Of a stretch of DNA of 64,000 bases, positions 48,001 to 60,149 are shown one piece after another (the stretch's first letter is position 1; each line of letters begins with the position of its first letter). Origin of the DNA: Anaeramoeba flamelloides (lineage: Eukaryota; Metamonada; Anaeramoebidae). The translations under genes were made by a program, and so were the position numbers. Below the pieces are notes generated by a model that had not been told where the DNA came from, made no database searches, and saw only the letters and a program-made list of their open reading frames with translations. The stretch covers positions 2,368,001 through 2,432,000 of the forward strand of contig JANTQA010000042.1 in assembly GCA_027625915.1 (NCBI GenBank). Reading direction: 5' to 3'.

Positions 48001-50005
48001 TGGCAATTCCGTTTGCAACTATTGCCCGGCCAATTCCATCACCCTTTCCAAGTCCTCGACAGATATCAAGGATTGCTATTGCAAGCTGGGCTACTATGGG
48101 GAAAATGGGAAGCGTTGCATCAAATGCACAACGGGCCAGGAGTGTGCGCGGATCGGGCAGCGTTACCCGGACGCCGAGTCGGGCTATTGGATCAATTCCG
48201 ATAACCCAGAATTGGTCATCAAATGCACCAACGCCGAGGCCTGCCCCGGTGGCAAAACCTCCATCTGCAACAAGGAATTGGGATACAGGGGGTTCGCATG
48301 CTCGGAGTGTGACGTGGGCTTTTACAGATTTGAAGACAAGTGCCAAAAATGCCCAGACGGGCAGACAGAAAGACTTGTCTTATTATTCATCCTATTTGTA
48401 TTGATTACAATCGTGCTTTTGATCATTTCCAAAAAGGCAAAAAACTATTTCGGGTCATTCTCCATCATAATCAACTTTTGTCAAATCATTGCCATAATGC
48501 CAGGGATGAAATTAAATTGGCCCGTGTCCCTCGTGAACTTTTTCCAATACTTTTCAGCCATCAATTTGAATATCGACTATTTGGCGCTCGAGTGCAATTT
48601 CCAATTCACCTTTTTAGAAAAGTGGTTTTTGATCATGTTCATGCCCGTGTATCTAATAATCGTGCTGATATTTATCTATTTCGTTGTGTGGCTGCATGGC
48701 TTACTTGTGGGCTTCTTTGGTGAAAAATTCTTAAGGTGCCTCCCTTCATTTTGCGAAAGACCCACAAGAACAGAATATTCGCTATTCGTTTATCTTCTCT
48801 TGGAGCTGAAATACCGATTTTCCAAAATATTCACACATGGATATTCGAAAGCCGAATTGAAAAATTTAATCAATACACTTTTAAATACCTTTTTCGCATT
48901 TTTGATTATCATGTATTTAATACTAAGCCTGAAAATATTGGAAATGTTTAATTGCTCCCAAAATGAGTACGATCAGAATTATTATTTGCAGAGCGAGCCG
49001 TCGATAGTCTGCTACCAAGATTATTGGAATACCAAAATTTTGCCATATGTAATTGTCTTTAGTGCCCTGTATATCATCGGGATACCCATTTTCTTCATTT
49101 GGATCCTATGGTATCATTCCAAGCATTGCACAGAGGAAATTTTCGATGCGAGGCTGGGCCTGCTGTGTTCAAGATACCATAAGCAATACTTCTATTGGGA
49201 AATCGTGGTGATCGTGAGGAAAATTTTGGTCGTCGTCGCGGGCGTCTACCTGTCCCATAGCCCAACCGTGCAAGTTATCGCCACAAACATAATCATTCTG
49301 TTCTCTTTGATTTTGCAATCGGAATACAACCCCTACAATACACGACCCAGAAACATTTTGGAATTTAGCTTGCTATGCATCATCGAATTTGTGCTCATCG
49401 CAGGACTGATCTTCGTAACAGATGATTTTACCAATGGCAAGGACGAAAGAAGAAATAACTTGGCAAATTTAGTAATCGGCTTTGTGTTCTTTGGGTTCGC
49501 GCTATTATTATTTGTTTCAATCTATGAAATAAATGATAGAATTAAAGAGAAAAAACGAAAACAGAAAATTAGAAGAAAATACAAATTTAATAAATCAATC
49601 GTCAGACTAAAGCAGTCCCCAGAAATTAAATTCCTCAATTCAAAGCCCAGCTTTTCTTCCTTAGTCGGGTTCCTCGCTACACTTTCAAATAATTCCAATA
49701 GGCATGTTAAAGATTTATTTCTTTATTTGTCAGTTTTTGTTCCGATATATAGCGAAAGAAGTAAACAATTCAATCAACAATTTGAAGAGACAAAGGGCAG
49801 TTATAAACACATTTGGAATCGCAATTTTGTAAATATATTTACTGCTTGGTATCAAGAGAAATCAGATTTCTCTCAAAAATATAGAATTCTAAAAATTTTA
49901 GATAGTTATATTAAATATCAATTGGTGGAACCTCGAAAGGTGAAAAGGGATAGAAAATTTTCGAAACATTTTAGAAAAAGATTTTCAACACCTAAAAAAA
50001 AATAA
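42013..50005 (+). CDS. Giant secretory-pathway receptor: cadherin-like/GCC2-GCC3 repeats/multi-pass membrane region
   Basis: Exon 1 42013-42070 encodes a signal peptide (MNFLFQSFFCFLIFFSLVQ). A 133-nt GTAATT...TTTAG intron follows, and exon 2 42204-50005 joins in phase (GGG codon across the junction), giving 2619 residues. Reading only from the in-frame TTG at 42224 would miss the signal. Beta-rich repeats at about 60-435 and 770-1135 surround dystroglycan/cadherin-like (CADG) domains with PxWL..F and F.G.P-type motifs (about 440-750 and 1136-1240). A right-handed beta-helix-like part follows (about 1290-1730), then about 13 ephrin-receptor-like GCC2/GCC3 units (1739-1980, CxxGTY...G...C..C). 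About nine hydrophobic helices (2074-2466) and a basic cytosolic tail close the protein. This architecture is common in large protist surface receptors. Ligand and function are unknown. Confidence 0.88.
47360..48080 (+). repeat. GCC2/GCC3 cysteine-rich coding repeats in a GC-rich island
   Basis: About 13 tandem units of roughly 48-54 nt encode C.xGTYx...G...C..C. Codons are visibly G/C-ending (GGC, TGC, ACC, GCG) from about 47360 to 48330, unlike the A/T-ending codons on both sides of the same gene. Confidence 0.8.
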
Positions 50006-50719
50006 TAAATTCATTTTGGAATAGCTTAATTTATTATTATCGTATTTTATTTATTCTTTTATTATTTATTTATTTATTTATTTATTTATATTTTCTCATT
50101 TATTTTTATTTTTTGATTAGGGTGAATATAAGGAATTAAAAACTCTTCTTTTAATTACAATTAAAAAAATTTAATTTTTTCAAAACTTTCATAATATTAA
50201 CTATTTTTATTTTACTTAAATTTTTCTTTTCTTATTATCAACTCTTTTTTTAAACTCAAGAGCATATCTTTTTTTTTTTTTTTTTTTTTTTTTTTGATTG
50301 TGAAAATTTCTTTTTTAAAGTTTAATCTTTTTATGAAGTGTTATAAAAATTCATCTAAAGAATCTTTTTTAAAATTGAAATGAATATTTTTTGAAACTGA
50401 AAAATATTTTATCTTTTCAATTTAGTTTTACACTTAAGTGATTTAAGGTAAAGATATTTTTTTTCCTAAAAATTATAATTTTTTAGAGATTTTTATTCTA
50501 ATTGAAAAAATTAGTATTAGAATATTCTTTTTAATAATTACAGTTATTGAGATACTTTTTGATAAAAATATGAATATTTCAGCTATTTCAAAAAAACATG
50601 TTATAACTTTCCTATTAAATAGCTTCATTAAACCAACACTGGGGAAACCATTCAAATCTATACCACTGTTAGTCATCGTCTATCGATACTTGATAATAAT
50701 TCAAAATTTTTGAAGTATG

Positions 50720-50966
50720 ATATTACAGAAATAAAATCTATTAAATTTTCTGATCTCAACTTTTTATCTGATATTTTTTATAGGAGTGGAAATTGATTAT
50801 TATTATTTTATTTTTTACCACAACAATAGTTTTCCTAAGATCATTTTCGTTAATAAAATTTCCAATATTGTGAAAAACTTATAATATTATTTAATCTTTT
50901 TAAAAATCATTTGTTTCCTTGCTACATTTCCAGATTTTTATTGAAATTGACTAAGTATTGTTTTCT

Positions 50967-50970
<4 letters not shown>
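50720..50970 (+). repeat. Rep-G dispersed repeat, copy 1
   Basis: It shares TTTTCTGATCTCAACTTTTT, ATCTGATATTTTTTATAGG, and TCCAGATTTTTATTGAAATT then ATTGTTTTCTC with 62590-62965 and 63445-63930, in the same orientation. Confidence 0.5.

Positions 50971-51011
<41 letters not shown>
50970..51011. repeat. (AT)n microsatellite
   Basis: Uninterrupted TA tract abutting the end of the Rep-G copy. Confidence 0.9.
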
Positions 51012-51014
<3 letters not shown>

Positions 51015-51901
51015 AAACATATTTTAATCTTTAAATTTTGGAATCAATCTAATGGGTGTTGAGATAATCTTTATGAATATTTCACTTAATTTTGATATTT
51101 CCAATTTTTGAATATTTTTACTAACAAAGAGGATTATTTATCAAAATTTAAAAAATCCCCAACATTTTTGGAATTGCATTAAATTTAGAAATAATTGATT
51201 TAATAATTAAACACACTTAATAAATAATAATATGATCAAGTAAATTTTTAAAAATCTATCAAATATTCTGGATCACACAACATAAAATAGATAATGCTCG
51301 AATTTTTTTAAACATTAATTTAAATTTTAAACCCTTTACACCAATATACCAAGTTAAACAATTGTTTTGATGACCTTTAACAATAACTCCAATTATGATA
51401 CACTTTATGTTAATTATTTTTACCTTTTGGTGTACAATTTTAGATTTTTTTTTGCAACTTGTGATTTTTACTACTTTTGATCGTCTCTTATCATCAACTA
51501 ATCAAATATCATGAAAACCATTTTAATTCAACAAACAACCTTAAAATCAAAAGTACTTAATTAATAGGAATAAACATCCGACAACAGTATTATTTTTAAA
51601 AAATAAGCAAAAATATCTATCAAGGCATCAAAGAGAGACTCGAAAAAAAAAAAAAATAAATTAATATATAAAAAACAATTTTTCTGTGGTCTTTTATTCG
51701 AAAATGTTCTTTTTTGATTAGAATTAAGAAAATTGTTTAAAAAAATCAATAAATAAAAAATAAAAAATGAAAAAAATATAAAAAAAAAAAAAAAAAATTA
51801 AAATCAAAAAGATTAAAATAAATCAAAATAAAAAAAAATGTCAAACAAATAACCAAATTTTCATCTAAAAATGTCAAAATAATAATGATGAAGAATGGTT
51901 A

Positions 51902-54900
51902 TTACCATTTTTTTGTTCCGGTTTTTTTAAGTCTTCCAAGCTGTTGCATAGCAAGCATTGCGATATTGGGTGATCCACCCGAGCTTGTGGTTGGTTTTTT
52001 TTTGGTTTGTGGAAGACTTTTATCGTTTGTTTTGGCTTTCTTTAAGCCATTTTTGTTAAAGGACGAAATAGCACTTAAGAGTGGGTTTCCCATACCACCG
52101 CCTCTTCCGCCTCTTCCGCCTCCTAATTTTGGTGGTCCTCCGAGTTTGGGTGGTGGTGGTAATCCCCCGAGCTTTGGTGGCGGTGGTAATCCTCCTCCTA
52201 TTTTGGGTGGTGGTGGAATGCCCCCTGAAAGTGGTGGTGGTGGAATGCCTCCTCCCGAAGAGCCTTCAGTTTTTGTGGTCGTTGAAGTTGTGGTTGTTGA
52301 AGTTGTGGTTGTTCCCTTAGGCTTGGATTTTTCGGTTCTTAATTCACTTTCAAGTTGTTTAACTTTCTTATTTAATTCTGACACTTCTCTGAGATGACTT
52401 TGGCTTTTCTTTTCATATTCTTTCACTTTCAAGTCAACTTTTTGTTTTTCATTTGTAAGAGTAGTAACCTTTTCGCAACTTTTTCTCCATCTTCTTTCAA
52501 AGTTTTCAGCCTTTTTTTTGAGATCATCAACCGAATTGGTTTTATTTGTGCCAGTTGAGGTTTTACTTGTATTTGTGCTACTCAATGAGCGTACCTTGGA
52601 AGAAAGATCTATTTTAATTTTTTTCAATTTTTGCACTTCTGTCTCAAGTTCTTGTTTTGTATTCTCTAAAGTATCATTGTCCTTTGTCAATTCCTGAATT
52701 TTTTTGTCTTTTAATTTGAGAGATCTATTTAAATCTAAAAGCTTTCTTTCTGTGTCTTGGCCATTCTTTTTTCCTGAACTTTCCCCTTCTTTAATGTTAG
52801 TTGTTGTTATATTTGTTTTGACTTCTCTTCTATTATTATTTGAATTTTGAAGATCGCTTTCTGCTTGGAGAAGTTTTTTTTTGGTTTCTTCAAGCTCCTT
52901 TTCGAGAGTCTGTACTTTTCCAAATTTTAATCCTCCTCCAACTTTTCCGCTTCTGGGTGTATTTTTTAATTGTTTGTTTGCTTCTTCTAATTTTTTTTCT
53001 AATTCTTTAATTTTTTGTTTATCTTCGAAATTCATCTTGGATCCTCCTCCAACAGTCGATTTTTTTTTTAATTTTTCTAAGTCCTCCTTTTCTTCTTTAT
53101 ATTTTTTTTTGTAATGCTTATTTTTTTTTTTATATTTTTTTTCTTTGTCTTCCGTTTCTTTTAATACTTTTTTTAATTTGTCAATTTCTTCATTGTCAAC
53201 AACTTTTTCTGTTTTGGTTTTGGTAACAACTTTTTCAACAATTTTTGGTCCTTTGTTTTGTTCTTCTTTGTATTTTTTTAACAAATCTTCATTATTTTTG
53301 TTTAATTCTTTGATTTTTTGATCTTTTAATTTAAGTTCAGAAATCTTGGATTTTTCAAGTTTTTCTAATTTACTTTCTAACTCTTTTACTTTTGTTTGGT
53401 CAACAACTTTTTCTGTTTTGGTTTTAGTAACAACTTTTTCAACAATTTTTGGCCCTTTTTTCTTTAATTCTTCTAACTCTTTTTCGAATTTCTTTTTTTC
53501 TTCTTTGTAGTTTTTTTTTTTTTTTTTGGCTTTATCTTTTTCTTCACTTTCTTCTTTGAGTTTTTTTCTTTAATTTGTCTTTTTCTTCATTTTCTTCTTT
53601 TAGTTTTTTGTTTAATTTGTCAATTTCTTCATTGTCAACAACTTTTTCTGTTTTTGTTTTGGTAACAACTTTTTCAACAATTTTTGGCCCTTTTTTCTTT
53701 AATTCTTCTAATTGTTTTTCTAATTTCTTTTTTTCTTCTTTGTAGTTTTTTTTTTTCTTTTTGGCTTTGTCTTTTTCTTCGCTTTCTTCTTTGAGTTTTT
53801 TCTTTAATTTGCCTTTTTCTTCATTTTCTTCTTTTAATTTTTTGTTTAATTTGTCAATTTCTTCATTGTCAACAACTTTTTCTGTTTTGGTTTTGGTAAC
53901 AACTTTTTCAACAATTTTTGGTCCTTTGTTTTGTTCTTCTTTGTATTTTTTTAACAAATCTTCATTATTTTTGTTTAATTCTTTGATTTTTTGATCTTTT
54001 AATTTAAGTTCAGAAATCTTGGATTTTTCAAGTTTTTTCTAATTTGCTTTCTAACTCTTTTTACTTTTGTTTGGTCAACAACTTTTTCTGTTTTGGTTTT
54101 AGTAACAACTTTTTCAACAACTTTTGGCCCTTTTTTCTTTAATTCTTCTAACTCTTTTTCGAATTTCTTTTTTTCTTCTTTGTAATTTTTTTTTTTCTTT
54201 TTGGCTTTATCTTTTTCTTCACTTTCTTCTTTTAATTTTTTCTTTAATTTGTCTTTTTCTTCATTTTCTTCTTTTAGTTTTTTGTTTAATTTGTCAATTT
54301 CTTCATTGTCAACAATTTTTTCTGTTTTGGTTTTGGTAACAACTTTTTCAACAATTTTTGGTCCTTTGTTTTGTTCTTCTTTGTATTTTTTTAACAAATC
54401 TTCATTATTTTTGTTTAATTCTTTGATTTTTTGATCTTTTAATTTAAGTTCAGAAATCTTGGATTTTTCAAGTTTTTCTAATTTACTTTCTAATTCTTTT
54501 ACTTTTGTTTGGTCAACAACTTTTTCTGTTTTTGTTTTAGTAACAACTTTTTCAACAATTTTTGGCCCTTTTTTCTTTAATTCTTCTAATTGTTTTTCTA
54601 ATTTCTTTTTTTCTTCTTTGTAGTTTTTTTTTTTTTTTTTTGCTTTGTCTTTTTCTTCGCTTTCTTCTTTTAGTTTTTGGTTTAATTTGTTAATTTCTTC
54701 AGTGTCAACAACTTTTTCTGTTTTTGTTTTAGTAACAACTTTTTCAACAATTTTTGGTCCTTTCTTTTTTAATTCTTCTAACTCTTTTTCTAATTTCTTT
54801 TTTTCTTCTTTGTAGTTTTTTTTTTTCTTTTTGGCTTTGTCTTTTTCTCTGTTTTCTTCTTTTAATTTTTTAGTTAATTTGTCAATTTCTTTATTTTCAA

Positions 54901-57900
54901 CAACTTTTTCTGTTTTGGTTTTTGTAACAACTTTTTCAACAATTTTTGGTCCTTTTTTCTTTAATTCTTCTAACTCTTTTTCTAATTTCTTTTTTTCTTC
55001 TTTGTAATTTTTTTTTTTCTTTTTGGCTTTGTCTTTTTCTTCACTTTCTTCTTTGAGTTTTTGGTTTAATTTGTTAATTTCTTCAGTGTCAACAACTTTT
55101 TCTGTTTTTTGTTTTAGTAACAACTTTTTCAACAATTTTTGGTCCTTTCTTTTTTTTAATTCTTCTAACTCTTTTTCTAATTTCTTTTTTTCTTCTTTGT
55201 AGTTTTTTTTTTTCTTTTTGGCTTTGTCTTTTTCTTTGTTTTTCTTCTTTTAATTTTTTAGTTAATTTGTCAATTTCTTCATTATTTGAGCCACCAGTTT
55301 GTTTTTTATTCAAATTTTGTGCATTTCGAAGTTTAAATTCAAGCTGTTTTACTTTTTGAGAGCTTTTTTGTGTTTCGTCTTGATAATGCTTCTTTGATTC
55401 CTTTTCTCTTTCTAATAATTGTTCTGATCTTTTAAGTTTGCTTTTTAATTCCTCAATTTCACTTGAATTGTTGTTCCTGGTGTTTACAGTTTTAGTTGTT
55501 GTAGTTGTTTTGTTATTATTAGCCTTTTTTAATTTTTCTTTAAGGTCGTTATTTTCCATTTCTAATTTTTTGATCTTTAAATTTAATTCTTTTTCCTTTT
55601 CTAATTGGTTTAATTTACCAGAATATTTGGGTTGGTTGCTTCCAACATTTGGTGTATATGCACTGAATTGTTTTCCTGACCTTCCCTTAACAGATATTTT
55701 ATGAACACATCCCTCGCTACAAAACATCTAATTGATTAAATAAATTAAAATAGAAGAAAAAAGTGGAAGAAGTAAAAAAAAATATTTTTTTTAGTTATTC
55801 CCACATAATAGCTAACGTTTTGAAAATAATTATTCAATGAGAGGATTTAATAAAATGAAAAAACAAAAACTTTTTTTTAATTCTGTGACTTTTTTCTTTT
55901 TAAATTAAATTTCAATTGTACTAATCAAAGACATTCAACGAAAATCATTTGATAGATTGTTTGCTGATTGGATTTTAATAATTTTTTGACAAAAGCAAAA
56001 AAATGAAATTAAAAAAAAAGTATTCATTTATTACCTTACTAAAAACAATGAATTTTATGTAAAAAAAAAAAAAAATGAAAATGTGGTAAATAAATCTAAT
56101 ATTTTCCCCGTTTGATTTAAATCGTTAAATATTAGCCATATTTTGTCCAAGTAGCTTATTTTTTTTACCAAAATTAAAAAAAGTCAAATCTTGAATCACT
56201 ATCTGAAAATAAAGTTTATTGAAATAAACATGTAATGTTATACAGGGAACTCAAATTTATGCAATTTTTTGTTTCTAAAGTAAAGGTTATAATAAAAAAA
56301 AAAAAACATTTTCTTCATCTTTTTGTTTTTTGTTCTATTCAAATCTGTTTTGGTTTTTGAGATCTTGGCCTTATATGATTGAATTTACTTTTCACTCTAA
56401 TTTTCAAATGAGTAAAAGAAAAAATTTTATTATATTTTTCCACAATAGCTTACAATCTTAATGAGTCGAAAAAAGAAAAATATCTTCACAAATCAAATCA
56501 AAACGAAAATTATCCCACATTTGTTGATCTATGTCTTATTGTGCATTTGGGATAAATTTAGTTTTTTTTAAATTAGGATATAACAGTCTATTTTTCTTGT
56601 ATTATAAAAGTAAATGATTCAAAAAGAAATAAAATTTTTTTCTTTTTCACTTCCATTAAAATATGTTTTGGTTTTTGAGATCAAATAAAAAAATTTTTTT
56701 TTTTTTCGTTTTTAGTGTTGTATTTTTTAAATTTTCTCTTGTTTTCAATACACTTTGTAATTGTTGTTTTCACTTTTTTAATTGTTTTTCTCACTTGGCT
56801 ACTCATTTGTCAAGAATAAAGCAAAATGAGAAAAAATGGTTTTACATTTTCTGAAACTTTATTAAAAAATTTGTTTTGATTAAGGTAATCTATTTTGAGT
56901 AAAAGTGTTCTTTTTTGCCTAATCTAAGTGAATTTTTGTCAAATTTTTTGAATGAAAAAATGATCCTTTAACAAAAGAACTCTATTTATGGTGGGGTTTG
57001 TATAGTGGCAATATTCAAAGTTACATTTTTTGACGAGAAGTGGTTATTTTCCTTTTTTTCCAAAATTTTTTCGTAAAAACTATTGAAAAATGAACTTTGT
57101 AGCCTTATTTTAGCTCGTTAAAGAGTTGGTGAAAATATTTTATATACTGGTATTTGAATTATTAATGGGAAAAAATTTTCACTTCCTTTTCCAAGTTTTC
57201 AGTTCATATAAAGTTTTTAAATTCCAAGCTTCTTATCTGGTGACTTTTTGAAAAAGGAAATTGAAAATGAAGTGAAAATTTTTTTTCCTATTTAAAATTC
57301 AAATACTAGTATTTTTCTGAAGCCCAAAGGACAAGGAATAATACATTAGTGTTGTTCGCTTTTCAATATCTTGAGGAACAAATAGTGGAAAATAGTCCCC
57401 ACATCAATCAAAAACCAGTAAAAAAATTCGGAATTAGCATTTAAAATGGGTTTTAAAAACAAAAAAGAAAATATTTCTTTTGGGACAGATTTTACATCCT
57501 TCAGAAAGAAAATTTGGGGACTTTATGATCACACACTCTCGAAGATCTGTGGTTTTAAAAATAAAAAATAAAAATAAAAAAAAAAAGAAAAAGGGGAAAA
57601 AAAAGATTTTAAAAATGTTTAAATAGCATTTACCTTATCAAAATTTATAATTGGACTTGAAGTAATTTGTTTCCCACAAGTGTCACATTTTAAACAAGTC
57701 TTGTGATAGATTTTGCCTGCAACCTTAGCCATCATTCCTGATGCAGGTTTTCCACATTTTACACATTTCATTCCAGATCCTCCTGTCTTTGGTTTTCCAC
57801 AATCTTCACAAAACCTATTGTGGTGAAATAATTTGAAACGAAATAAATTTGTGTTGTTTTTTGTTTTTTGTTTTTTTTTATTTTTAAACAGAAAAGATTT

Positions 57901-58157
57901 GCAAAAAAGAAAAATTAGTAAAAGAAAACCAGAAAATTTTTTTATTTTTTAAAAATTTGAATGAAAATAAAGGAAACACAAAAGTAAAAATCAAATAAAA
58001 GAGATTACAGTTTTCCATCAATTTTTTTTAAATGACCCAAACGTAATTGTTTATTACAATTGGTACAAGTGAAACAAGTTCTATGAATCTTTTTTCCGCC
58101 ATAAAATCTGAAATCAGAAGTTACAGTTTCACCACAGATTGAACATTTTGAAGACAT
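51902..58157 (-). CDS. Two-LIM, repetitive coiled-coil, poly-proline, WH2-like protein; three exons, frame breaks in repeats
   Basis: Exon 1 58157-58009, exon 2 57814-57634 and exon 3 55727-51902, introns 194 and 1906 nt, all GT-AG and phase-consistent. Exon 1 carries LIM1 (CSIC...HRTCFTCTNC). The splice completes it as KIDGKL|FCEDC. LIM2 (CVKC...HKTCLKCDTC) is completed across intron 2 by INFDK|MFCSEGC, a strong check on the model. A long Lys/Glu coiled coil with tandem repeats follows, then Ser/Thr/Gly and poly-proline (GGGIPPPPLSGG), then NPLLSAISSFNKNGLKKA, resembling a WH2 actin-binding motif, and a basic end. The layout suggests an actin-linked scaffold, by analogy with LIM and WASP-type proteins. 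In the repeats the frame changes at about six T-runs on the plus strand (near 55239, 55150, 55105, 54060, 54036, 53568), each by single-base homopolymer length. That looks like sequencing error rather than decay. Confidence 0.75.
53160..55250 (-). repeat. Tandem coiled-coil-coding repeat array
   Basis: About ten copies of GPKIVEKVVTKTKTEKVV, spaced about 190-240 bp, alternate between an EEIDKLNKKLKEEN...NYKEEKKKLEKELEELKKK unit and a TKVKELESKLEKLEKSK...LKKYKEEQNK unit. Near-identical copies imply recent duplication or conversion. Confidence 0.85.
55728..57633 (-). other. Intron 2 of the LIM gene
   Basis: GTAAAT donor (57633) and AATTAG acceptor (55728). It contains a complete Rep-B hairpin (57145-57311) and A/T filler. 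The plus-strand frame at 56663-56854 is Phe-rich and unsupported. Confidence 0.65.
57145..57311. repeat. Rep-B hairpin element, copy 4
   Basis: The left arm TACTGGTATTTGAATTATTA runs to TTTTCACTTCCTTTTCCAAG. The right arm starts TTGAAAAAGGAAATTGAAAA and ends AAAATTCAAATACTAGTA. It is carried inside intron 2 of the LIM gene. Confidence 0.7.
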
Positions 58158-60126
58158 TTTTGGGTAGTGTAATTTAATAGAATAATTTACACAAAAAAAA
58201 GGGAAAAATAAAAGAAAAAAAATGAAAAAAACAAGATCTCAAAAAGTAAAAACAGTCACCAAAAATTGACGGGTTTGTTTTGAAATTAAACACAGACTTC
58301 ACTTTATACAAATTTTCTTTACACCCAACACAAAGCTTTTGACAAATTTTCTTTCGTTTTTCACGAAAACTTTTTGTGAACAAAAACCAATATTTCTTTC
58401 AAACTTTCTTTTCACAAACAGATTTTGAGATCTATAATTATTTATTTTCTCCATTTTTAAATTAAATATTCTCTCGACAAGTTAAATCTGGAGGTTAAGG
58501 TTTTACAAATAGGAAACACGATGAAAAAACTGTGGGTAAATTTTTGTTTGTTGAATAACTTGGTTTTTACTTTTTATTAAAAATATGATATTTTAACAAT
58601 AAATTTTTTGGAAAATTGCTTGTTTTGAAAGTATTGTTTAAAATCAACAATTTGACAAATATCTGAAGTAACTAAGCACATTTCAAAAAACAAATTTCGA
58701 TATTTTTGTAAATTTTTGAAAGGTTCTTATTTTTTGATAAAAGTTTAAGTTTTTTAGAAATACCCCTTAATCGTATTTGAGAAGGTGTTATGTTAATTCA
58801 GAAACACTGTTTGATTTTTTTCATTTAAAAGCAAAGATCCCTAAACATCTGTAAAACAAGACCGGTTCTAAAAAACATGAGCTTGGATACTGTAGAATTT
58901 TGATTTTTTGGTTCTGATTACTTAATATTTATAGTTCAAAATTATATTTGTTCCCTATCTACTGTTGATAAAAATACAAGTGTAAATTTGTATTAAAAGT
59001 GTTTCCAAATAAAAAAAAGTGTTTATATTTGATAGAAGACCTATTCATTAAACAATTTAATAAAGCTGTAACAGACCTAAAGTAAATATGGTTATTGATT
59101 TCTTAAAGTTCTTTTTTGTTAAAAATGAAATTCGAAAAAGTAAAGATCAGATTACAAAATTTATCTCAAAAAATAGAGACAAGGATTTATTTTAGGTTAA
59201 GGAACAAAAGTCACCAAATCTTGTAAAGAGAGAATTTTGAAGTTACTAAATTTGCAACTTGCAACCCAAAGAGTGTATACACACTAGTGTTCGGTAACAA
59301 CCATTAGAAGAATTTTGTCTCAATTTAGTTTCTAAAGTAAAGGTTATTCAAAAAATAAAGAAAAAATTAAAAATAAACTTCATTTCAAAGCCATAAACCC
59401 ATTAAAAATCAAATTTTGAAAAACTATATTTTTTATAAATTGAATTTATCTATTATAATAAAAAAATAACTATTTTAATATTCAATTCTATACACTAGAA
59501 ATATTTATTTTTCATCTAAAATAAAGTAAAAAAAAAAAAATAAAAAAAAATTGAGCCATTTATTATGATATTTAGTTTCTAAGAAAAAAAAGAAAGAACA
59601 AAAAAAAGAAAAAATCATAAAATTAGAAAAAATGATTTGATCTATTTATTGAATATTTGTTTAAAGGTGAAGATTTAGAGTATCTTACATTAGGCTAAAA
59701 TTAAAACTAAAAATAGATTTTTTTTTTGGTTAATTCCACTCAAAGTAATCAAATTATTAATATTACATATCAAAATCGCAGATTGAATATTATTTTATTT
59801 TATTGAAATATTTTATTGAGAAAAAGGAGAAATTAAAAAAAAATTATCAAATAAAAAAGGGAAGAAAAAAAAATGAAAATAATAATATAAAAAATAATAC
59901 TATAATTTAAATTATCAAAATAAAAAAAAAACCTAGACTACGTCGTTGGGGTTTCCAGAATTTGAAAGAATTAAACTAAATCAAATTTTATATACAAATT
60001 CATTAGAATTCTGAAAAAAAACAATTAACTTTTTTTTAATTTTGAAAAATAAAAAGAAATTTTCTTAAAATTTTGCCTTTTTTTCTCTAATTTTTAAAAA
60101 AAATATTCTCTTTTCGACACTTGTTA

Positions 60127-60139
60127 CCCCCCCCCCCCC
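60127..60139. repeat. Poly-C tract of 13
   Basis: An isolated C-run just outside the left end of the Rep-A copy, unusual in this A/T background. Confidence 0.9.
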
Positions 60140-60149
60140 TTAAGTGAAA

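Larger units (their letters stand above)
50006..51901. other. Gene-free stretch between convergent genes
   Basis: Convergent 3' ends. It contains ATTT-type tetranucleotide repeats (50040-50095), a T-run of about 31 (50266-50296), a Rep-G copy (50720-50970), an (AT)n tract and A-runs near 51778. No coding frame. Confidence 0.7.

Noticed and set aside
47397-48404. Long frames on both strands (up to 243 codons) over the cysteine repeats
   Set aside because: They are shadows caused by the GC-rich codons of the receptor gene, which has the conserved cysteine pattern in its own frame.
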